Shown: one piece after another, positions 14,289 to 23,921 of the stretch
Numbering within the stretch: position 1 is the first letter of the stretch
Layout of the letters: the number at the start of each line of letters is the position of its first letter
DNA from: Paracoccaceae bacterium
GTDB taxonomy: Bacteria > Pseudomonadota > Alphaproteobacteria > Rhodobacterales > Rhodobacteraceae
Length of the DNA stretch: 33,643 nt
Assembly (NCBI GenBank): GCA_002402045.2
Contig: NVUX02000024.1
Coordinates: 1 to 33,643, forward strand
Direction of reading: 5' to 3'
Translations under genes and position numbers: made by a program
The notes under the pieces: generated by a model
What the model was told of the DNA's origin: nothing
The model's database searches: none
The model's input: only the letters and a program-made list of their open reading frames with translations

Positions 14289-17161
14289 TTTTCCACCTCC
14301 GGTTTCCAGCGTTTTAAAAGCAATGAGTTGCTGACCACAAAGACCGAGCTAAAGGCCATGGCCGCGCCCGCAACAGCGGGGTTTAAAAAGCCAAGCGCGG
14401 CAATCGGAATGCCAACCACATTATAGGCAAACGCCCAAAACAGATTTTGCCTGATCTTTTGTGCGGTTTTGGCCGACACATCCAGCGCCGCTGCCACCAG
14501 CCGCGGATCATTGCGCATAAGCACAAAACCAGCGGTTTCGATGGCCACATCGGCGCCGCCGCCCATCGCTATGCCCAGCGTTGCCTCTGCCAGCGCGGGG
14601 GCGTCATTCACCCCATCCCCCACCATCGCTACATGCTTGCCCGCGGCTTGCAAAGCCTTGACTTCGCGGGCCTTATCCTCAGGGCGCATATCAGCAACCA
14701 CTTTATCAATGCCCAGCTCAGCCGCCACCTTGGCCGCCGTTTCGGCATTGTCACCGGTCATCAAATAGGCTTCCACCCCGCGCTTATGCAGCTGCGCCAC
14801 CGCGCGCTTGGCCTCGGGGCGCACAGGGTCGGTATAGGCCACCAGCCCAATGGCTTTGCCCGCCTCCGACAGCCACACCACCGTGCGGCCACCTTCACGC
14901 ATTTTAAGCGCAAGCGCCTCCTGCGAAGGGTCCATATCCACCACCGCAAAGCGACCACGCCCCATGCGGATAGTCTTGCCCGCCACCGTTACCTCAATGC
15001 CCTCGCCCGCCGTGGCCTTGGCATCGCGCGCCGCAAGCGGCGTAATCCCCCGCGCCTGTGCCTCGGCCATTATCGCTTTCCCCAGTGGATGCTCAGAGCC
15101 CGATTGTACCGCCGCGCCCAGCGCCAAAAGACTCGCTTCATCCCCCGTAAAAGGCTTAATCTCGGCCACGCTCGGCTTGCCTTCCGTCAGCGTGCCGGTT
15201 TTATCAAACACCACCACATCTATGCTTTTGGCGCGCTCCAGTGTTTCGATATCCCGTATTAAAATGCCCGCCTTGGCTCCGGCACCAGTGCCCGCGACCA
15301 AAGCTGTGGGCGTGGCCAAGCCAAGCGCACAAGGGCACGCAATAACCAAAACTGAAATCATCGCCACGATCGAGGTTTCAAAACCTGCCCCTGTCGCCCA
15401 CCAAGCGCCAAACGTCACCAGCGCAATCAAAATAATCACCGGCACAAAAATCGCCGAAATCCTGTCCACCAGCTTTTGAATCGGCGCTTTGCCCACTTGG
15501 GCCGATTCCACCATACCGGCCACTTTCGCCAGCGTTGTGTCCTCCCCCACACGTGTGGTTTTGATCTTCAAAACCCCGCCGCCGTTAATGGCGCCCGCAA
15601 TCACCTCGTCGCCCACGCGGCGAAGCACAGGCATAGATTCCCCCGTAATTAGCGCCTCATCAAGTTCGCTCTCGCCCTCAATAATAACGCCATCCACAGG
15701 CACCCGCCCACCGGGGCGCAGCAGCGCCACATCGCCAATTTTTACCTGCTCAATCGGCGTGGTTTTTTCGCCTTTATCCGAGATAATAAGTGCGCTGGTC
15801 GGCCGTAGCCCCATGAGCTGCCGCAGGGCCGAGCTGGCCGAGCGCTTGGCGCGGCTTTCCATGTATTTCCCGGCTAAAATCAAGGTAATCACCACAGTTG
15901 AAGCTTCAAAATAAAGCAGCCCCTTGGCTGCCTCACCAAGCGAAAGCACCAACCATAGGCTATAAAAATAAGCCGCCGAGGTGCCGATGGCCACGAGCAT
16001 ATCCATATTGCCCGCGCGGGCTTTTAGCGCATGCCATGCCCCGATATAATAGCGCGAGCCAATCAAAAACTGCACCGGAGTCGCCAGCGCCAGCTCAATC
16101 CACGGCGAAAGGTGCAAGCCCAAACCCAGCACCATAGACACCATTTGCGCCAGCAAAGGTGCTGTGAGAATTGCTGAAATAACCAGCGTCAGCCGCTCAC
16201 GCTTCAGCGCCGCCACCTCGGCCCCCTCCTCGGGGTTCTCGTCCTTAATTTTGGCCCCGTAGCCCGCGTCCTCAACCACGTTCACCAGAGCCGCAGCACT
16301 GGTGATAGCAGGGTCAAAGCGCACCGTCGCCTGCTCAATTGCGAGATTCACCGCAGCGTCCGTTACCCCGTCAGCCGCCTTCAGGGCGGTTTCAATTCGG
16401 CCAGAACAGCTAGAGCAGGTCATCCCCGTGATCGTCAGCGTGGTTTGCCCCCTTGCACCGAGTTTTTGCGCCTCAGTCGCCCCATAGCCGGCATCAACCA
16501 CAATTCTTTTAATATCTTCAGGGCTGATTTTGGCAGAATCGTAACTGATGCTCGCATTTTCAAGCGCAAGGTTCACATTGGCCATGTGAACACCGTCGGC
16601 GCCATTTAGCGCGGTCTCAACCCGCCCCGCACAGCTAGAGCAGGTCATCCCCGTAATGCCAATTTTGAACTCCTCGGCAGGCTTATTCTCTGCTTTTTCA
16701 GGGGCTGGCATCTTTTCGACCGGTGGCTCCAAAGCATATCCGGTTTCTACAACCACGGCCTTCAAGGCCTCTATATTGGTTTTCGAAGGGTCAAATTCCA
16801 GCGTGGCCTTATTATCCTCATGGCTAATATCCACTTTGATAACACCGTCAACAGCGCCCAGAGCCTTGGCCACCTTGCCCGAACACCCACCGCAAGACAT
16901 GCCATACACAGCAAATTCCGCCGTTTCAGCCTGCGGCACCTCAACCTTATAATCCAGCCCCAAAACGATGGCCTTCAGCGCATCAATATCTGTTTTGCGC
17001 GGGTCATATTCCACAGCAGCTTCAGCGGTATCATGGCTTACATCGGCGCTCACAACCCCGTCCACATCCTCAAGATGCCGCTTCACTTTCTTGGCACAGC
17101 CGCCGCAGTTCATTCCGATCACCGGAAATACCACCTTGCCGCTCTTGCTAAAATCATCCAT
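14285..17161 (-). CDS. copA: Copper-exporting P1B-type ATPase with four HMA domains
   Basis: Pumps Cu(I) out of the cytoplasm. The protein has 958 residues, longer than the usual 750-850 of bacterial CopA because it has four N-terminal metal-binding domains: C19/C22 (GMNCGGC), C90/C93 (GMSCGGC), C174/C177 (GMTCSSC) and C249/C252 (GMTCSSC). Then follow eight membrane helices with the CPC motif (ACPCALGLATPTA, about residue 605), the phosphorylation site DKTGTLTEG (about 650), the HP motif SEHPLGKA and GDGVNDAPAL. The first HMA pair is CGGC and the second CSSC, suggesting two duplications. The start is supported by GGAG 8 nt upstream and a MerR-type promoter. Confidence 0.94.
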   Translation of the reverse strand: MDDFSKSGKVVFPVIGMNCGGCAKKVKRHLEDVDGVVSADVSHDTAEAAVEYDPRKTDIDALKAIVLGLDYKVEVPQAETAEFAVYGMSCGGCSGKVAKALGAVDGVIKVDISHEDNKATLEFDPSKTNIEALKAVVVETGYALEPPVEKMPAPEKAENKPAEEFKIGITGMTCSSCAGRVETALNGADGVHMANVNLALENASISYDSAKISPEDIKRIVVDAGYGATEAQKLGARGQTTLTITGMTCSSCSGRIETALKAADGVTDAAVNLAIEQATVRFDPAITSAAALVNVVEDAGYGAKIKDENPEEGAEVAALKRERLTLVISAILTAPLLAQMVSMVLGLGLHLSPWIELALATPVQFLIGSRYYIGAWHALKARAGNMDMLVAIGTSAAYFYSLWLVLSLGEAAKGLLYFEASTVVITLILAGKYMESRAKRSASSALRQLMGLRPTSALIISDKGEKTTPIEQVKIGDVALLRPGGRVPVDGVIIEGESELDEALITGESMPVLRRVGDEVIAGAINGGGVLKIKTTRVGEDTTLAKVAGMVESAQVGKAPIQKLVDRISAIFVPVIILIALVTFGAWWATGAGFETSIVAMISVLVIACPCALGLATPTALVAGTGAGAKAGILIRDIETLERAKSIDVVVFDKTGTLTEGKPSVAEIKPFTGDEASLLALGAAVQSGSEHPLGKAIMAEAQARGITPLAARDAKATAGEGIEVTVAGKTIRMGRGRFAVVDMDPSQEALALKMREGGRTVVWLSEAGKAIGLVAYTDPVRPEAKRAVAQLHKRGVEAYLMTGDNAETAAKVAAELGIDKVVADMRPEDKAREVKALQAAGKHVAMVGDGVNDAPALAEATLGIAMGGGADVAIETAGFVLMRNDPRLVAAALDVSAKTAQKIRQNLFWAFAYNVVGIPIAALGFLNPAVAGAAMAFSSVFVVSNSLLLKRWKPEVEK

Positions 17162-17192
17162 GATTCTACTCCGGTTGCATTTGTCTGCCCTC

Positions 17193-17223
17193 TAGATAAG
17201 GCTTCCAGTGTCTGGAAGGTCAA
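17193..17223 (-). promoter_or_regulatory. CueR-type promoter/operator of copA
   Basis: On the minus strand: TTGACC (17218-17223), a 19-bp spacer, TATCTA (17193-17198). The spacer contains the dyad CTTCCAG-ACA-CTGGAAG (17202-17218). A 19-bp spacer with a CCTTCC...GGAAG dyad is the hallmark of MerR-family copper promoters. Transcription would start about 25 nt before the copA ATG. Confidence 0.8.
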
Positions 17224-17235
17224 GGCCGTGTCGCA

Positions 17236-17263
17236 AAAAACCTCCCAAAGCTGGAAGGTTTTT
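17236..17263. terminator. Hairpin with A- and T-rich arms between copA and the hydrolase gene
   Basis: AAAAACCTCCCA, loop AAGC, TGGAAGGTTTTT: 12-bp arms with one mismatch and T-runs on either strand, as in a bidirectional terminator. It also includes GGAAGGT, a CueR half-site, so a second regulator-binding site is the alternative. Confidence 0.4.
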
Positions 17264-17301
17264 CGTAACGCACTGTAAAACATAAAGGAATAAAGGCCAA
17301 A

Positions 17302-18201
17302 ATGTCTGACTCTGATTACAATGTGCTACTCGATGCTGAAATCCACGGCTATCTCGCCTATAATGCCAGCTTTATGCCTGACGACCCGAGCTTAGAGAAC
17401 ATCCGCAAAGCCTATCTGGCTTTTAGCCTAGAGAGCCGCCCGCCCTTGCCTGAAATTAGCTTTGTGGACGCAGAAATCGCGGGTGTTCCCACCCGCCGCT
17501 ATGCGGGCAAAACCCCCAGCGCGCTTGTGGTATATTTCCATGGCGGCGGCTTTGTGATTGGAAATCTGGAGAGCCACCACGCTATTTGTATGGAAATGTG
17601 TGAGAAAACCGGCCTGGACGTGCTGGCGGTAGATTACCGCCTCGCGCCCGAGCACCCGTGGCCAGCGCATTTTGATGACGCGCTGGCGGTGGTGGATGCC
17701 CTGAATGAAAAGCTGATTCTTGCCGGCGATAGCGCGGGTGCCACGCTGGCGGCCAGCGTCACGCTAAAACGGCGAGAAAAGATCCGCGGCCATATGTTGA
17801 TATATCCGTGGCTGGATGTGCCCGGTGAGCATGAAAGCTACAAGACCCATGCCGAGGCTCCGGTTCTGACCGCCCAAGCCTTGCAGGATTTCGAAGCCCT
17901 CCGGCTTTCTGGCCAGCCCCGCCCCAAAACACCGGATTATTTTCCGCTAATGGGTGACGATTTCAATAATCTGCCGCCAAGCTATATCTCCACCGCGGAT
18001 TGTGACCCGCTGTGCGATGAGGGCACGCTTTATAATACCCTGCACATTTTTTCGGGCGGGGAATCTGTGTTGATGGAAGAATCCGGCCTCATGCATGGCC
18101 ATCTGCAAGCCCGGCACCATTCGGCCCGCGCAATGGAGGCGTTTGAGCATATTTGCGAGGGGTTAAAGAACTTGGCCGCTTGGGAAAAACCTGCCTTTTA
18201 A
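17302..18201 (+). CDS. Alpha/beta hydrolase, hormone-sensitive-lipase type esterase
   Basis: The protein has 299 residues. HGGG at 80-83 (oxyanion hole), the nucleophile motif GDSAG at 142-146 (S144), an aspartate in STADCDPLCDEG and a histidine in ESGLMHGHLQ complete the triad. Family members hydrolyse short-chain esters; the substrate is unknown. There is no signal peptide, so it is cytoplasmic. The start has AAAGGA upstream. It precedes hisB by 156 bp in the same direction with no clear terminator between them, but no link to histidine synthesis is evident. Confidence 0.85.
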   Translation: MSDSDYNVLLDAEIHGYLAYNASFMPDDPSLENIRKAYLAFSLESRPPLPEISFVDAEIAGVPTRRYAGKTPSALVVYFHGGGFVIGNLESHHAICMEMCEKTGLDVLAVDYRLAPEHPWPAHFDDALAVVDALNEKLILAGDSAGATLAASVTLKRREKIRGHMLIYPWLDVPGEHESYKTHAEAPVLTAQALQDFEALRLSGQPRPKTPDYFPLMGDDFNNLPPSYISTADCDPLCDEGTLYNTLHIFSGGESVLMEESGLMHGHLQARHHSARAMEAFEHICEGLKNLAAWEKPAF

Positions 18202-18357
18202 AGCCCAGATATCCCCACGCCGCCCCTAGCCGAGATAAACCGTGGCGGCGTGCCAATCTTGCACTGCTTGGTGAGGTTCCTCCACGCCGCCCTGCACCAT
18301 TTGCGCCTGTTGCCCCCGCCGCCGTGCCCAGCTATAAAGCCGCAAACGGAGGCGACC

Positions 18358-18951
18358 ATGCGCATAGCAACTCAATCTCGCAAAACTGCGGAAACCGATA
18401 TCACCGTCGAGATCAACCTTGATGGCACCGGCATTTATGATAACCAAACCGGCATTGGCTTTTTTGACCACATGCTGGACCAGCTTTCCCGCCACGCCCT
18501 CATAGATATGAAAATCCGCGCGATTGGGGATTTGCACATTGATGATCACCATACTGTGGAAGACGTGGGCATTGCGCTTGGCAAGGCTTTGGTGCAGGCG
18601 GTTGGCGACAAGCGCGGCATTAATCGCTATGGTGAGTGCCACCTACCGATGGATGACACCCTTGTGCGCGCGGCGCTTGATCTTTCAGGCCGCCCCTTCC
18701 TTGTCTGGAATGTCGAGATGACAGCCCAGAAGATCGGCACGTTTGACACCGAACTCGTACGCGAATTTTTCACCGCGTTTGCAATGAATGGCGGGATCAC
18801 GCTGAACGTGTCCAAGCTTGACGGTGTCAATTCGCACCACATCGCGGAGGCGGCTTTCAAAGCCGTGGCCCGCGCGTTGCGCCAAGCGCTGGATACGGAC
18901 CCGCGCAAAGCCGACGCTATTCCTTCGACCAAAGGAACCTTGACCGAATGA
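18358..18951 (+). CDS. hisB: Imidazoleglycerol-phosphate dehydratase
   Basis: Dehydrates imidazole glycerol phosphate to imidazole acetol phosphate. The protein has 197 residues, the monofunctional bacterial length. It has the duplicated metal-binding pattern: [19 protein letters not shown] with [16 protein letters not shown], and [11 protein letters not shown] followed by [17 protein letters not shown]. The ATG at 18358 has GGAGG 6 nt upstream; the frame is open further left but lacks family sequence. The stop overlaps hisH by 4 nt (ATGA). Confidence 0.95.
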   Translation: MRIATQSRKTAETDITVEINLDGTGIYDNQTGIGFFDHMLDQLSRHALIDMKIRAIGDLHIDDHHTVEDVGIALGKALVQAVGDKRGINRYGECHLPMDDTLVRAALDLSGRPFLVWNVEMTAQKIGTFDTELVREFFTAFAMNGGITLNVSKLDGVNSHHIAEAAFKAVARALRQALDTDPRKADAIPSTKGTLTE

Positions 18952-19586
18952 CCTGTGTAATCGTTGATTACAACTCCGGCAATTTGCGTTCTGCGGCCAA
19001 AAGCTTTGAACGTATGGCAATGGAAACCGGTGACAAGGTCATTGTAAGCTCCGACCCCGAGACTGTGGCCAAAGCCGACCGTATTGTGCTGCCCGGTGTG
19101 GGCGCGTTTAAGGATTGCCGCGATGGCTTGGGCCATTATGACGGGCTGTTTGACGCGATCGAGCAGCGTGTTGTGGTTGAGGGCGCGCCCTTTCTTGGCA
19201 TCTGTGTTGGCATGCAGCTCATGGCCAGCATGGGCCGCGAGCACGGGCATGAAACCAAAGGTTTTGGCTGGATACCGGGCGAGGTGGTTGAGTTTAAACC
19301 CGACGACCCGACCCTGAAAATCCCGCATATGGGCTGGAACGAGCTGGTCATTGACCAGCCCCACCCGGTGCTGGAAGGCCTAAACCACGGCGACCACGCC
19401 TATTTTGTGCACTCCTACCACCTCGTGCCCGAGGACCATAGCCAAGTGCTGGCCCACGCCAATTACGGCGGCAAAATCACGGCTGTGGTTGGGCGAGACA
19501 ACATAATCGGCACCCAGTTCCACCCCGAGAAAAGCCAAGCCACAGGCCTGCGCCTGATCGGGAATTTTTTGGCTTGGAAACCGTAG
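18948..19586 (+). CDS. hisH: Imidazole glycerol phosphate synthase, glutamine amidotransferase subunit
   Basis: Releases ammonia from glutamine and feeds it to HisF. The protein has 212 residues of the class I amidotransferase fold: oxyanion segment LPGVGAF, nucleophile C86 in LGICVGMQL, and H192 and E194 in FHPEKSQ. Its partner hisF lies 3.6 kb downstream after hisA, so the complex is made from one gene set. The stop codon sits at the edge of a palindromic repeat. Confidence 0.95.
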   Translation: MTCVIVDYNSGNLRSAAKSFERMAMETGDKVIVSSDPETVAKADRIVLPGVGAFKDCRDGLGHYDGLFDAIEQRVVVEGAPFLGICVGMQLMASMGREHGHETKGFGWIPGEVVEFKPDDPTLKIPHMGWNELVIDQPHPVLEGLNHGDHAYFVHSYHLVPEDHSQVLAHANYGGKITAVVGRDNIIGTQFHPEKSQATGLRLIGNFLAWKP

Positions 19587-20905
19587 GGTGGGGTTTAACC
19601 CCACCTTTAGGTTGCTCAGCCCTCGCAAATTCGCTTAGGTTAGCCAAAACCAGAGAGCAAAATGGAAAAGTCCTCCTCGGAATAGTGGCCTTGCTTGTCA
19701 TCCTTACAGCCCTGTTCAAGCCCGTAACTGCCTACTTCAAAAAAACCAAACCCACTTTAGAGGTGAACCCCAAACCCATCCCCATCGTAAAAATGACGCT
19801 CGATGAATACGAAGCCCGTACTCAAGCTAAAATTGACGCGGCCCTTGCCGAACGCGCCGCCGCCCCCAATGAGCCTCATCCTGTCAAAGACGCCCAAATC
19901 GCCGAACTGCAAAGCCGCCTTGCCAATTCCGAGCAGTCGTTTGAAAAGCAAAAGCAATTCACAGCCAGCCTAGAGGCCCGCCTAGACCGTGAAGGCAACA
20001 CCAGCGGCGGTGACGACGTTGAGAAAGCTAAACAAGCGCTGGAAGCCGGTGATACCGAAGCGGCCACAAGGCTCTTTGAAAACATCAAAGCCCGCACCGC
20101 ACTAGATGTAGAAGCCTCCGCCCGCGCCAGCTTCGCCCTCGGCGAAATCGCCGAGCAAGAGGTCCGCTGGCATCAAGCCTTTGCCCACTTCAGCGAAGCT
20201 GCGCGGTTGCACCAGTGTTTTGATTATCTCATTAGGGCGCAAGAAATGGCTCATAACCTTGCCAACTACCTTAAGGCAGAACGCCTAGTACAGCTCTCCC
20301 TTGATGCTGCCAAAAAAGAGTACGGCAAAACCAGCTCACAATATGGCATTGGGCTAAACAACTTAGCATCACTCTTACAAGCAATGGGGCGATACGATGA
20401 AGCCGAGCCAATTTATCGGCAAGCGCTGGAAAATACCCGCCAAACCTTGGGCGAGACACACCCCAATTATGGAACCGGCCTCAACAACCTCGCGGGGCTG
20501 CTACTGGCTCAGAAGCGCTATAAGAAAGCTGAGCCACTTTTTAAGCAAGCGCTAGAAATTACCCGCCAAACGCTAGGAGAAACTCATCCCATCTATGGCA
20601 CCCGTCTCAACAACCTCGCAGAATTACTGCAAGCTATAGGCCGCTTTGGCGAAGCCGAACCGCTTTATCGCCAAGCGCTAGATAATGCCTACCATGCCTT
20701 GGGCGAGGATCACCCCGGATTTGCCACATACCTCAACAACTTCGCATCTCTGTTAGTGGCTACTAAGCGATATGACGAGGCTGAGTTGTTTTACCGACAG
20801 GCCGTAAAAATTATGGATAAATCACTGGGACCGGAACATCCAAATACAAACGTCGTAAAACAAAACCTTGAGAAACTCTTAACCGAACACCCACCCGAAA
20901 ATTAA
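19574..20905 (+). CDS. Membrane-anchored TPR protein (kinesin-light-chain-type repeats), start uncertain
   Basis: Up to 443 residues. One membrane helix (about 33-52, [16 protein letters not shown]), a charged coiled-coil-like region (about 75-145), then helical repeats. From about 255 there are four near-identical 42-residue TPR units with the signature [37 protein letters not shown]. Such repeats bind proteins; the partner is unknown. The ATG at 19574 lies inside hisH and the next codons are the translated palindromic repeat, so the true start is probably further in, perhaps GTG at about 19684 (ATA-GTG-GCC), though no good ribosome site is visible. It sits between hisH and hisA without an obvious role in histidine synthesis. 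Confidence 0.75.
   Translation: METVGWGLTPPLGCSALANSLRLAKTREQNGKVLLGIVALLVILTALFKPVTAYFKKTKPTLEVNPKPIPIVKMTLDEYEARTQAKIDAALAERAAAPNEPHPVKDAQIAELQSRLANSEQSFEKQKQFTASLEARLDREGNTSGGDDVEKAKQALEAGDTEAATRLFENIKARTALDVEASARASFALGEIAEQEVRWHQAFAHFSEAARLHQCFDYLIRAQEMAHNLANYLKAERLVQLSLDAAKKEYGKTSSQYGIGLNNLASLLQAMGRYDEAEPIYRQALENTRQTLGETHPNYGTGLNNLAGLLLAQKRYKKAEPLFKQALEITRQTLGETHPIYGTRLNNLAELLQAIGRFGEAEPLYRQALDNAYHALGEDHPGFATYLNNFASLLVATKRYDEAELFYRQAVKIMDKSLGPEHPNTNVVKQNLEKLLTEHPPEN
19581..19605. repeat. Palindromic repeat CCGTAGGGTGGG..., copy 2
   Basis: CCGTA followed by GGTGGGGTT, T, AACCCCACC: perfect 9-bp arms. It shares CCGTAGGGTGGG with 4041-4063 and again abuts a stop codon (hisH TAG at 19584-19586). 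It lies within the nominal first codons of the TPR gene. Confidence 0.7.
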
Positions 20906-20974
20906 CCATTTCCGTGCCCTGCGGAAAATATACATAAAGAGGACACGCTATTTTACCCGCGGGCTGCAAGGGGT

Positions 20975-21002
20975 TAAGGCACCGCGCGGTGGCGGCGCCT
21001 TA
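20975..21002. terminator. Hairpin between the TPR and DUF2147 genes
   Basis: TAAGGC, A, CCG, 8-nt loop, CGG, C, GCCTTA. It lies between two convergent genes, 6 nt beyond the DUF2147 stop, so it may end transcription from either side. No T-run is present. Confidence 0.4.
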
Positions 21003-21007
21003 GACGT

Positions 21008-21391
21008 TTATTGCACCCGCGTCCAATCAGACGAGCGACAGAAAATGCCTGCGACGCAGCCTTGCACCACCAGCGTATCGCCGTTCAGCGTCAGGTTGGC
21101 GCGGTAGGTTTTGTCACTGTCTGGTGCCCACACATTGCCCTTGTTCCAGCGGTCAGTCCCGTTGGCTTGCATGCCCCAGATAATGGGCTTGCCGTTATTA
21201 TCTTGCGACGCTCCGGCGAATCCCTCGGTGATCACGCCGCAAATCTGCGCTTCGTTACTGGCGCAGGGGTAAACCTGCACCTGAATATATTTGCCTTCGT
21301 CGTTGGCCGCGGTCTGCCACAATCCGGTTACATCACCAGCCTGTGCGGCCATCGGTAGGGCCAGCAAGGCCGCCATTAGTATTTTTTTCAT
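21008..21391 (-). CDS. DUF2147 secreted protein
   Basis: The protein has 127 residues. The signal peptide is MKKILMAALLALPMAAQA, cleaved at AQA|GD. The mature part begins GDVTGLWQTAANDEGKYIQV and has QICGVITEG and YRANLTLNGDTLVVQGCV, typical of DUF2147, a beta-barrel, lipocalin-like family in the periplasm. Four cysteines may form disulfides. The function is unknown. It is on the strand opposite to the flanking his genes and is preceded by AGGAGTG. Confidence 0.85.
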   Translation of the reverse strand: MKKILMAALLALPMAAQAGDVTGLWQTAANDEGKYIQVQVYPCASNEAQICGVITEGFAGASQDNNGKPIIWGMQANGTDRWNKGNVWAPDSDKTYRANLTLNGDTLVVQGCVAGIFCRSSDWTRVQ

Positions 21392-21515
21392 TGTTACACT
21401 CCTGTTGGATGGGAAAACTGTAGCGAAAACGCGGTTTCAGTCAACGGTGACGTAATGGCAGCTTGCCCTCAAGCGTATTTGCGCTAAAACGCGAGAGAAC
21501 CCTAGGAGGCCAAAA

Positions 21516-22241
21516 ATGATCCTTTACCCCGCGATAGACCTGAAAGACGGCAACTGTGTGCGCCTTGTAAAAGGCGAGATGGATCAGGCGACGGTTTTTA
21601 GTGATAACCCCGCCGCGCAGGCCCGCGCCTTTCAGGATGCCGGCTGTGAATGGCTGCACTTGGTTGACCTGAACGGCGCGTTTGCCGGTGAGCCGGTAAA
21701 TGCCGCCTCGGTTGAGGCCATTCTGAAAGAATGCAGCATTCCCGCCCAGCTTGGCGGCGGTATCCGCGATATTGCCACCATAGAGCGCTGGCTGTCGCAC
21801 GGCTTGCAGCGGGTTATTCTCGGCACTGTGGCCCTGCGCAACCCAGCCCTTGTGCGCGAGGCCGCCAAGCTATTCCCCGGCCATGTGGCGGTAGGGATTG
21901 ATGCGCGTGGCGGTATGGTCGCGGTAGAAGGCTGGGCCGAAACTTCGGACGTGACCGCGCTGGAGCTTGCCAAACAGTTCGAAGATGCCGGCGTTTCAGC
22001 GATTATCTACACCGATATTGACCGCGACGGTGCCATGCAAGGCCCCAACGTGACCGCCACCGCCGCCCTCGCAAATGCTGTCAGTATTCCGGTTATTGCC
22101 TCGGGCGGGGTTAGCTCTATGGATGACCTTCGGGCGCTCAAAGCCTGCGGCGCACCGCTTAACGGTGCCATTTCAGGGCGCGCACTTTATGATGGGGCAA
22201 TTGATGCGGCTGAGGCGGCTAAGTTACTGAAGATGAAATGA
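21516..22241 (+). CDS. hisA: ProFAR isomerase (phosphoribosylformimino-AICAR-P isomerase)
   Basis: Amadori rearrangement before the HisHF step. The protein has 241 residues of a TIM barrel, with catalytic D8 (YPAIDLKDG) and the second aspartate in [10 protein letters not shown], and phosphate-binding glycines in LGGGIRD and [14 protein letters not shown] precedes the ATG. The TGA stop is followed by 132 nt in the same frame without any stop, leading into the next ORF. Confidence 0.95.
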   Translation: MILYPAIDLKDGNCVRLVKGEMDQATVFSDNPAAQARAFQDAGCEWLHLVDLNGAFAGEPVNAASVEAILKECSIPAQLGGGIRDIATIERWLSHGLQRVILGTVALRNPALVREAAKLFPGHVAVGIDARGGMVAVEGWAETSDVTALELAKQFEDAGVSAIIYTDIDRDGAMQGPNVTATAALANAVSIPVIASGGVSSMDDLRALKACGAPLNGAISGRALYDGAIDAAEAAKLLKMK

Positions 22242-22373
22242 CCCAGACTTGAGGAAGAAGGGAAAACTTCCGGCATCTGCGATTACTGCTCTCAGAAAAC
22301 AATTATCATTAACGGATTTCTTTTTGATAAATATGAAAACTGGAGTGCGTACAACGTAAGTTTCACCGAAAAT

Positions 22374-22688
22374 ATGCCCGAGCATGGTGCTGAGTTTACA
22401 ATCATTTCAGGACAGTGGGGCGAAGGCACAACAGCAGATGACCGCTATGTTATTGTGCTGGATTTTTGGCCTTCTAGCGGGTTCAGCATCGCTGAAAGTT
22501 GTTCGGAGCGCAAAGGGATGATAACAAGCAGTGCCTCCAACTTTATGGATCGTGACGCTATTATTGGAACGGAGTTTGCTGAAAGGCTGTTTAGCATAGT
22601 AGATGCCGTGCATATGAAAGACAGCCGCCTAGACAAGATCAGAAACTGGAAATCCGACGCTAAATATCCACACAATCCCCTGCCTTAA
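22374..22688 (+). CDS. Unknown protein, probably lacking its 5' end
   Basis: 104 residues from the first ATG, but no ribosome site precedes it. The frame stays open 44 codons further left, back to the hisA stop, and reads like protein (GICDYCSQKTIIINGFLFDK, then YENWSAYNVSFTEN) without an ATG, GTG or TTG. CDYC could be half of a zinc site. Later segments are GEGTTADDRYVIVLDFWP and SASNFMDRDAIIGTEFAERL. I do not recognise the family. The likeliest reading is a gene that lost its beginning when it landed behind hisA. It is AT-richer than the his genes. Confidence 0.5.
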   Translation: MPEHGAEFTIISGQWGEGTTADDRYVIVLDFWPSSGFSIAESCSERKGMITSSASNFMDRDAIIGTEFAERLFSIVDAVHMKDSRLDKIRNWKSDAKYPHNPLP

Positions 22689-22777
22689 TGTAAAATACGG
22701 CCGCGATGTTACTCATGGGTAAGCCCAGTAATCATATTTGGGGCTCAGGGTTTTCTGAAAGGAAAAAGGGAAATACT

Positions 22778-23170
22778 ATGTTAGAAACCGCCATCATTTT
22801 TGCGCTTCTCAGCCTCCCCCTATCCATTCCGGCCACGTTTGCGTTGGCACGCACCAAGCCCAAACAGGGGCGCGCACCGTTTTTATCACTGTATAATCAC
22901 GCGTCTGCGATCGGCTTAGTGCGGGCCGCACAAATCCTGTTTTTCGTTCTGCTAACAGCTGGGCTATATCACTTCTACGGCTGTAGCTTTGGGCTGATCA
23001 TCCCCGCAGATTGCGAGCACCTAGACGCCTCAGCAGGTGACCTCCTCTTTAAAACCTACTTTTTCGGCATTGGCTATCTCGTATGGATTGGCATCCCTAC
23101 GGTTCTAATGTATATCAGCGCAGAAATAGTCACCCGTTTTCGACAGAGAAAAAGCGACCAAAATGCTTAA
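22778..23170 (+). CDS. Small inner-membrane protein of unknown function
   Basis: The protein has 130 residues and three probable membrane helices (about 4-22 [20 protein letters not shown]; 46-66 [19 protein letters not shown]; 90-112 [20 protein letters not shown]). The loop between helices 2 and 3 has two cysteines ([15 protein letters not shown]) that could form a disulfide. The ATG at 22778 has AAGGGA upstream; the longer frame from 22706 lacks one. It overlaps the hisF start by 8 nt, so translation is probably coupled. I do not recognise the family. Confidence 0.65.
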   Translation: MLETAIIFALLSLPLSIPATFALARTKPKQGRAPFLSLYNHASAIGLVRAAQILFFVLLTAGLYHFYGCSFGLIIPADCEHLDASAGDLLFKTYFFGIGYLVWIGIPTVLMYISAEIVTRFRQRKSDQNA

Positions 23171-23921
23171 AACCCGCATAATCCCCTGCCTTGATGTCAA
23201 AGATGGCCGCGTTGTTAAGGGCGTCAACTTTGTGGACCTGATCGACGCGGGCGACCCCGTGGAGAGCGCCAAGGCCTACGATGCCGCCGGAGCCGACGAG
23301 CTTTGCTTCCTCGACATCGCTGCCACGCTGGAAAACCGTGGCACCATGTATGACGTGGCGCGGCGCACCGCTGAGGCGTGCTTTATGCCCCTCACCATCG
23401 GTGGCGGCGTGCGCGGGCCGGAAGACGTGCGCAAGCTGCTGCTTGCGGGGGCCGACAAGGTTTCGTTTAACTCGGCAGCCGTGGCAAACCCGGATGTAAT
23501 TTCGGCCAGCGCCAACAGATTTGGCAACCAGTGCATTGTGGTCGCGATTGATGCCAAAACGGTGGCCGACGGCAAGTGGGAGATTTTCACCCATGGTGGG
23601 CGGCGAAGCACCGGCATTGATGCCGTGGAGTTTGCGCTTGAGATGGAGCGCAAAGGCGCCGGAGAGATCCTGCTCACCAGCATGGACCGTGATGGCACCA
23701 AGGCGGGCTTTAACCTGCCGCTCACCCGCGCGGTTGCGGATGCCGTGAAAATTCCGGTCATCGCCTCGGGCGGTGTGGGCAATTTGCAACACCTTGTGGA
23801 GGGCGTGACCCTTGGTCATGCTTCGGCCGTTCTTGCCGCTTCCATTTTTCACTTTGGAGAGTATACCATTGGCGAAGCTAAAGCATATATGCAGGAGGCC
23901 GGCGTGCCGGTGAGGATTTAA
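23163..23921 (+). CDS. hisF: Imidazole glycerol phosphate synthase, cyclase subunit
   Basis: Uses ammonia from HisH to make imidazole glycerol phosphate and AICAR. The protein has 252 residues of a TIM barrel, with catalytic D11 ([15 protein letters not shown]) and the second aspartate in [20 protein letters not shown] is a phosphate-binding loop. It runs directly into hisE (TAATG overlap). Confidence 0.96.
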   Translation: MLKTRIIPCLDVKDGRVVKGVNFVDLIDAGDPVESAKAYDAAGADELCFLDIAATLENRGTMYDVARRTAEACFMPLTIGGGVRGPEDVRKLLLAGADKVSFNSAAVANPDVISASANRFGNQCIVVAIDAKTVADGKWEIFTHGGRRSTGIDAVEFALEMERKGAGEILLTSMDRDGTKAGFNLPLTRAVADAVKIPVIASGGVGNLQHLVEGVTLGHASAVLAASIFHFGEYTIGEAKAYMQEAGVPVRI

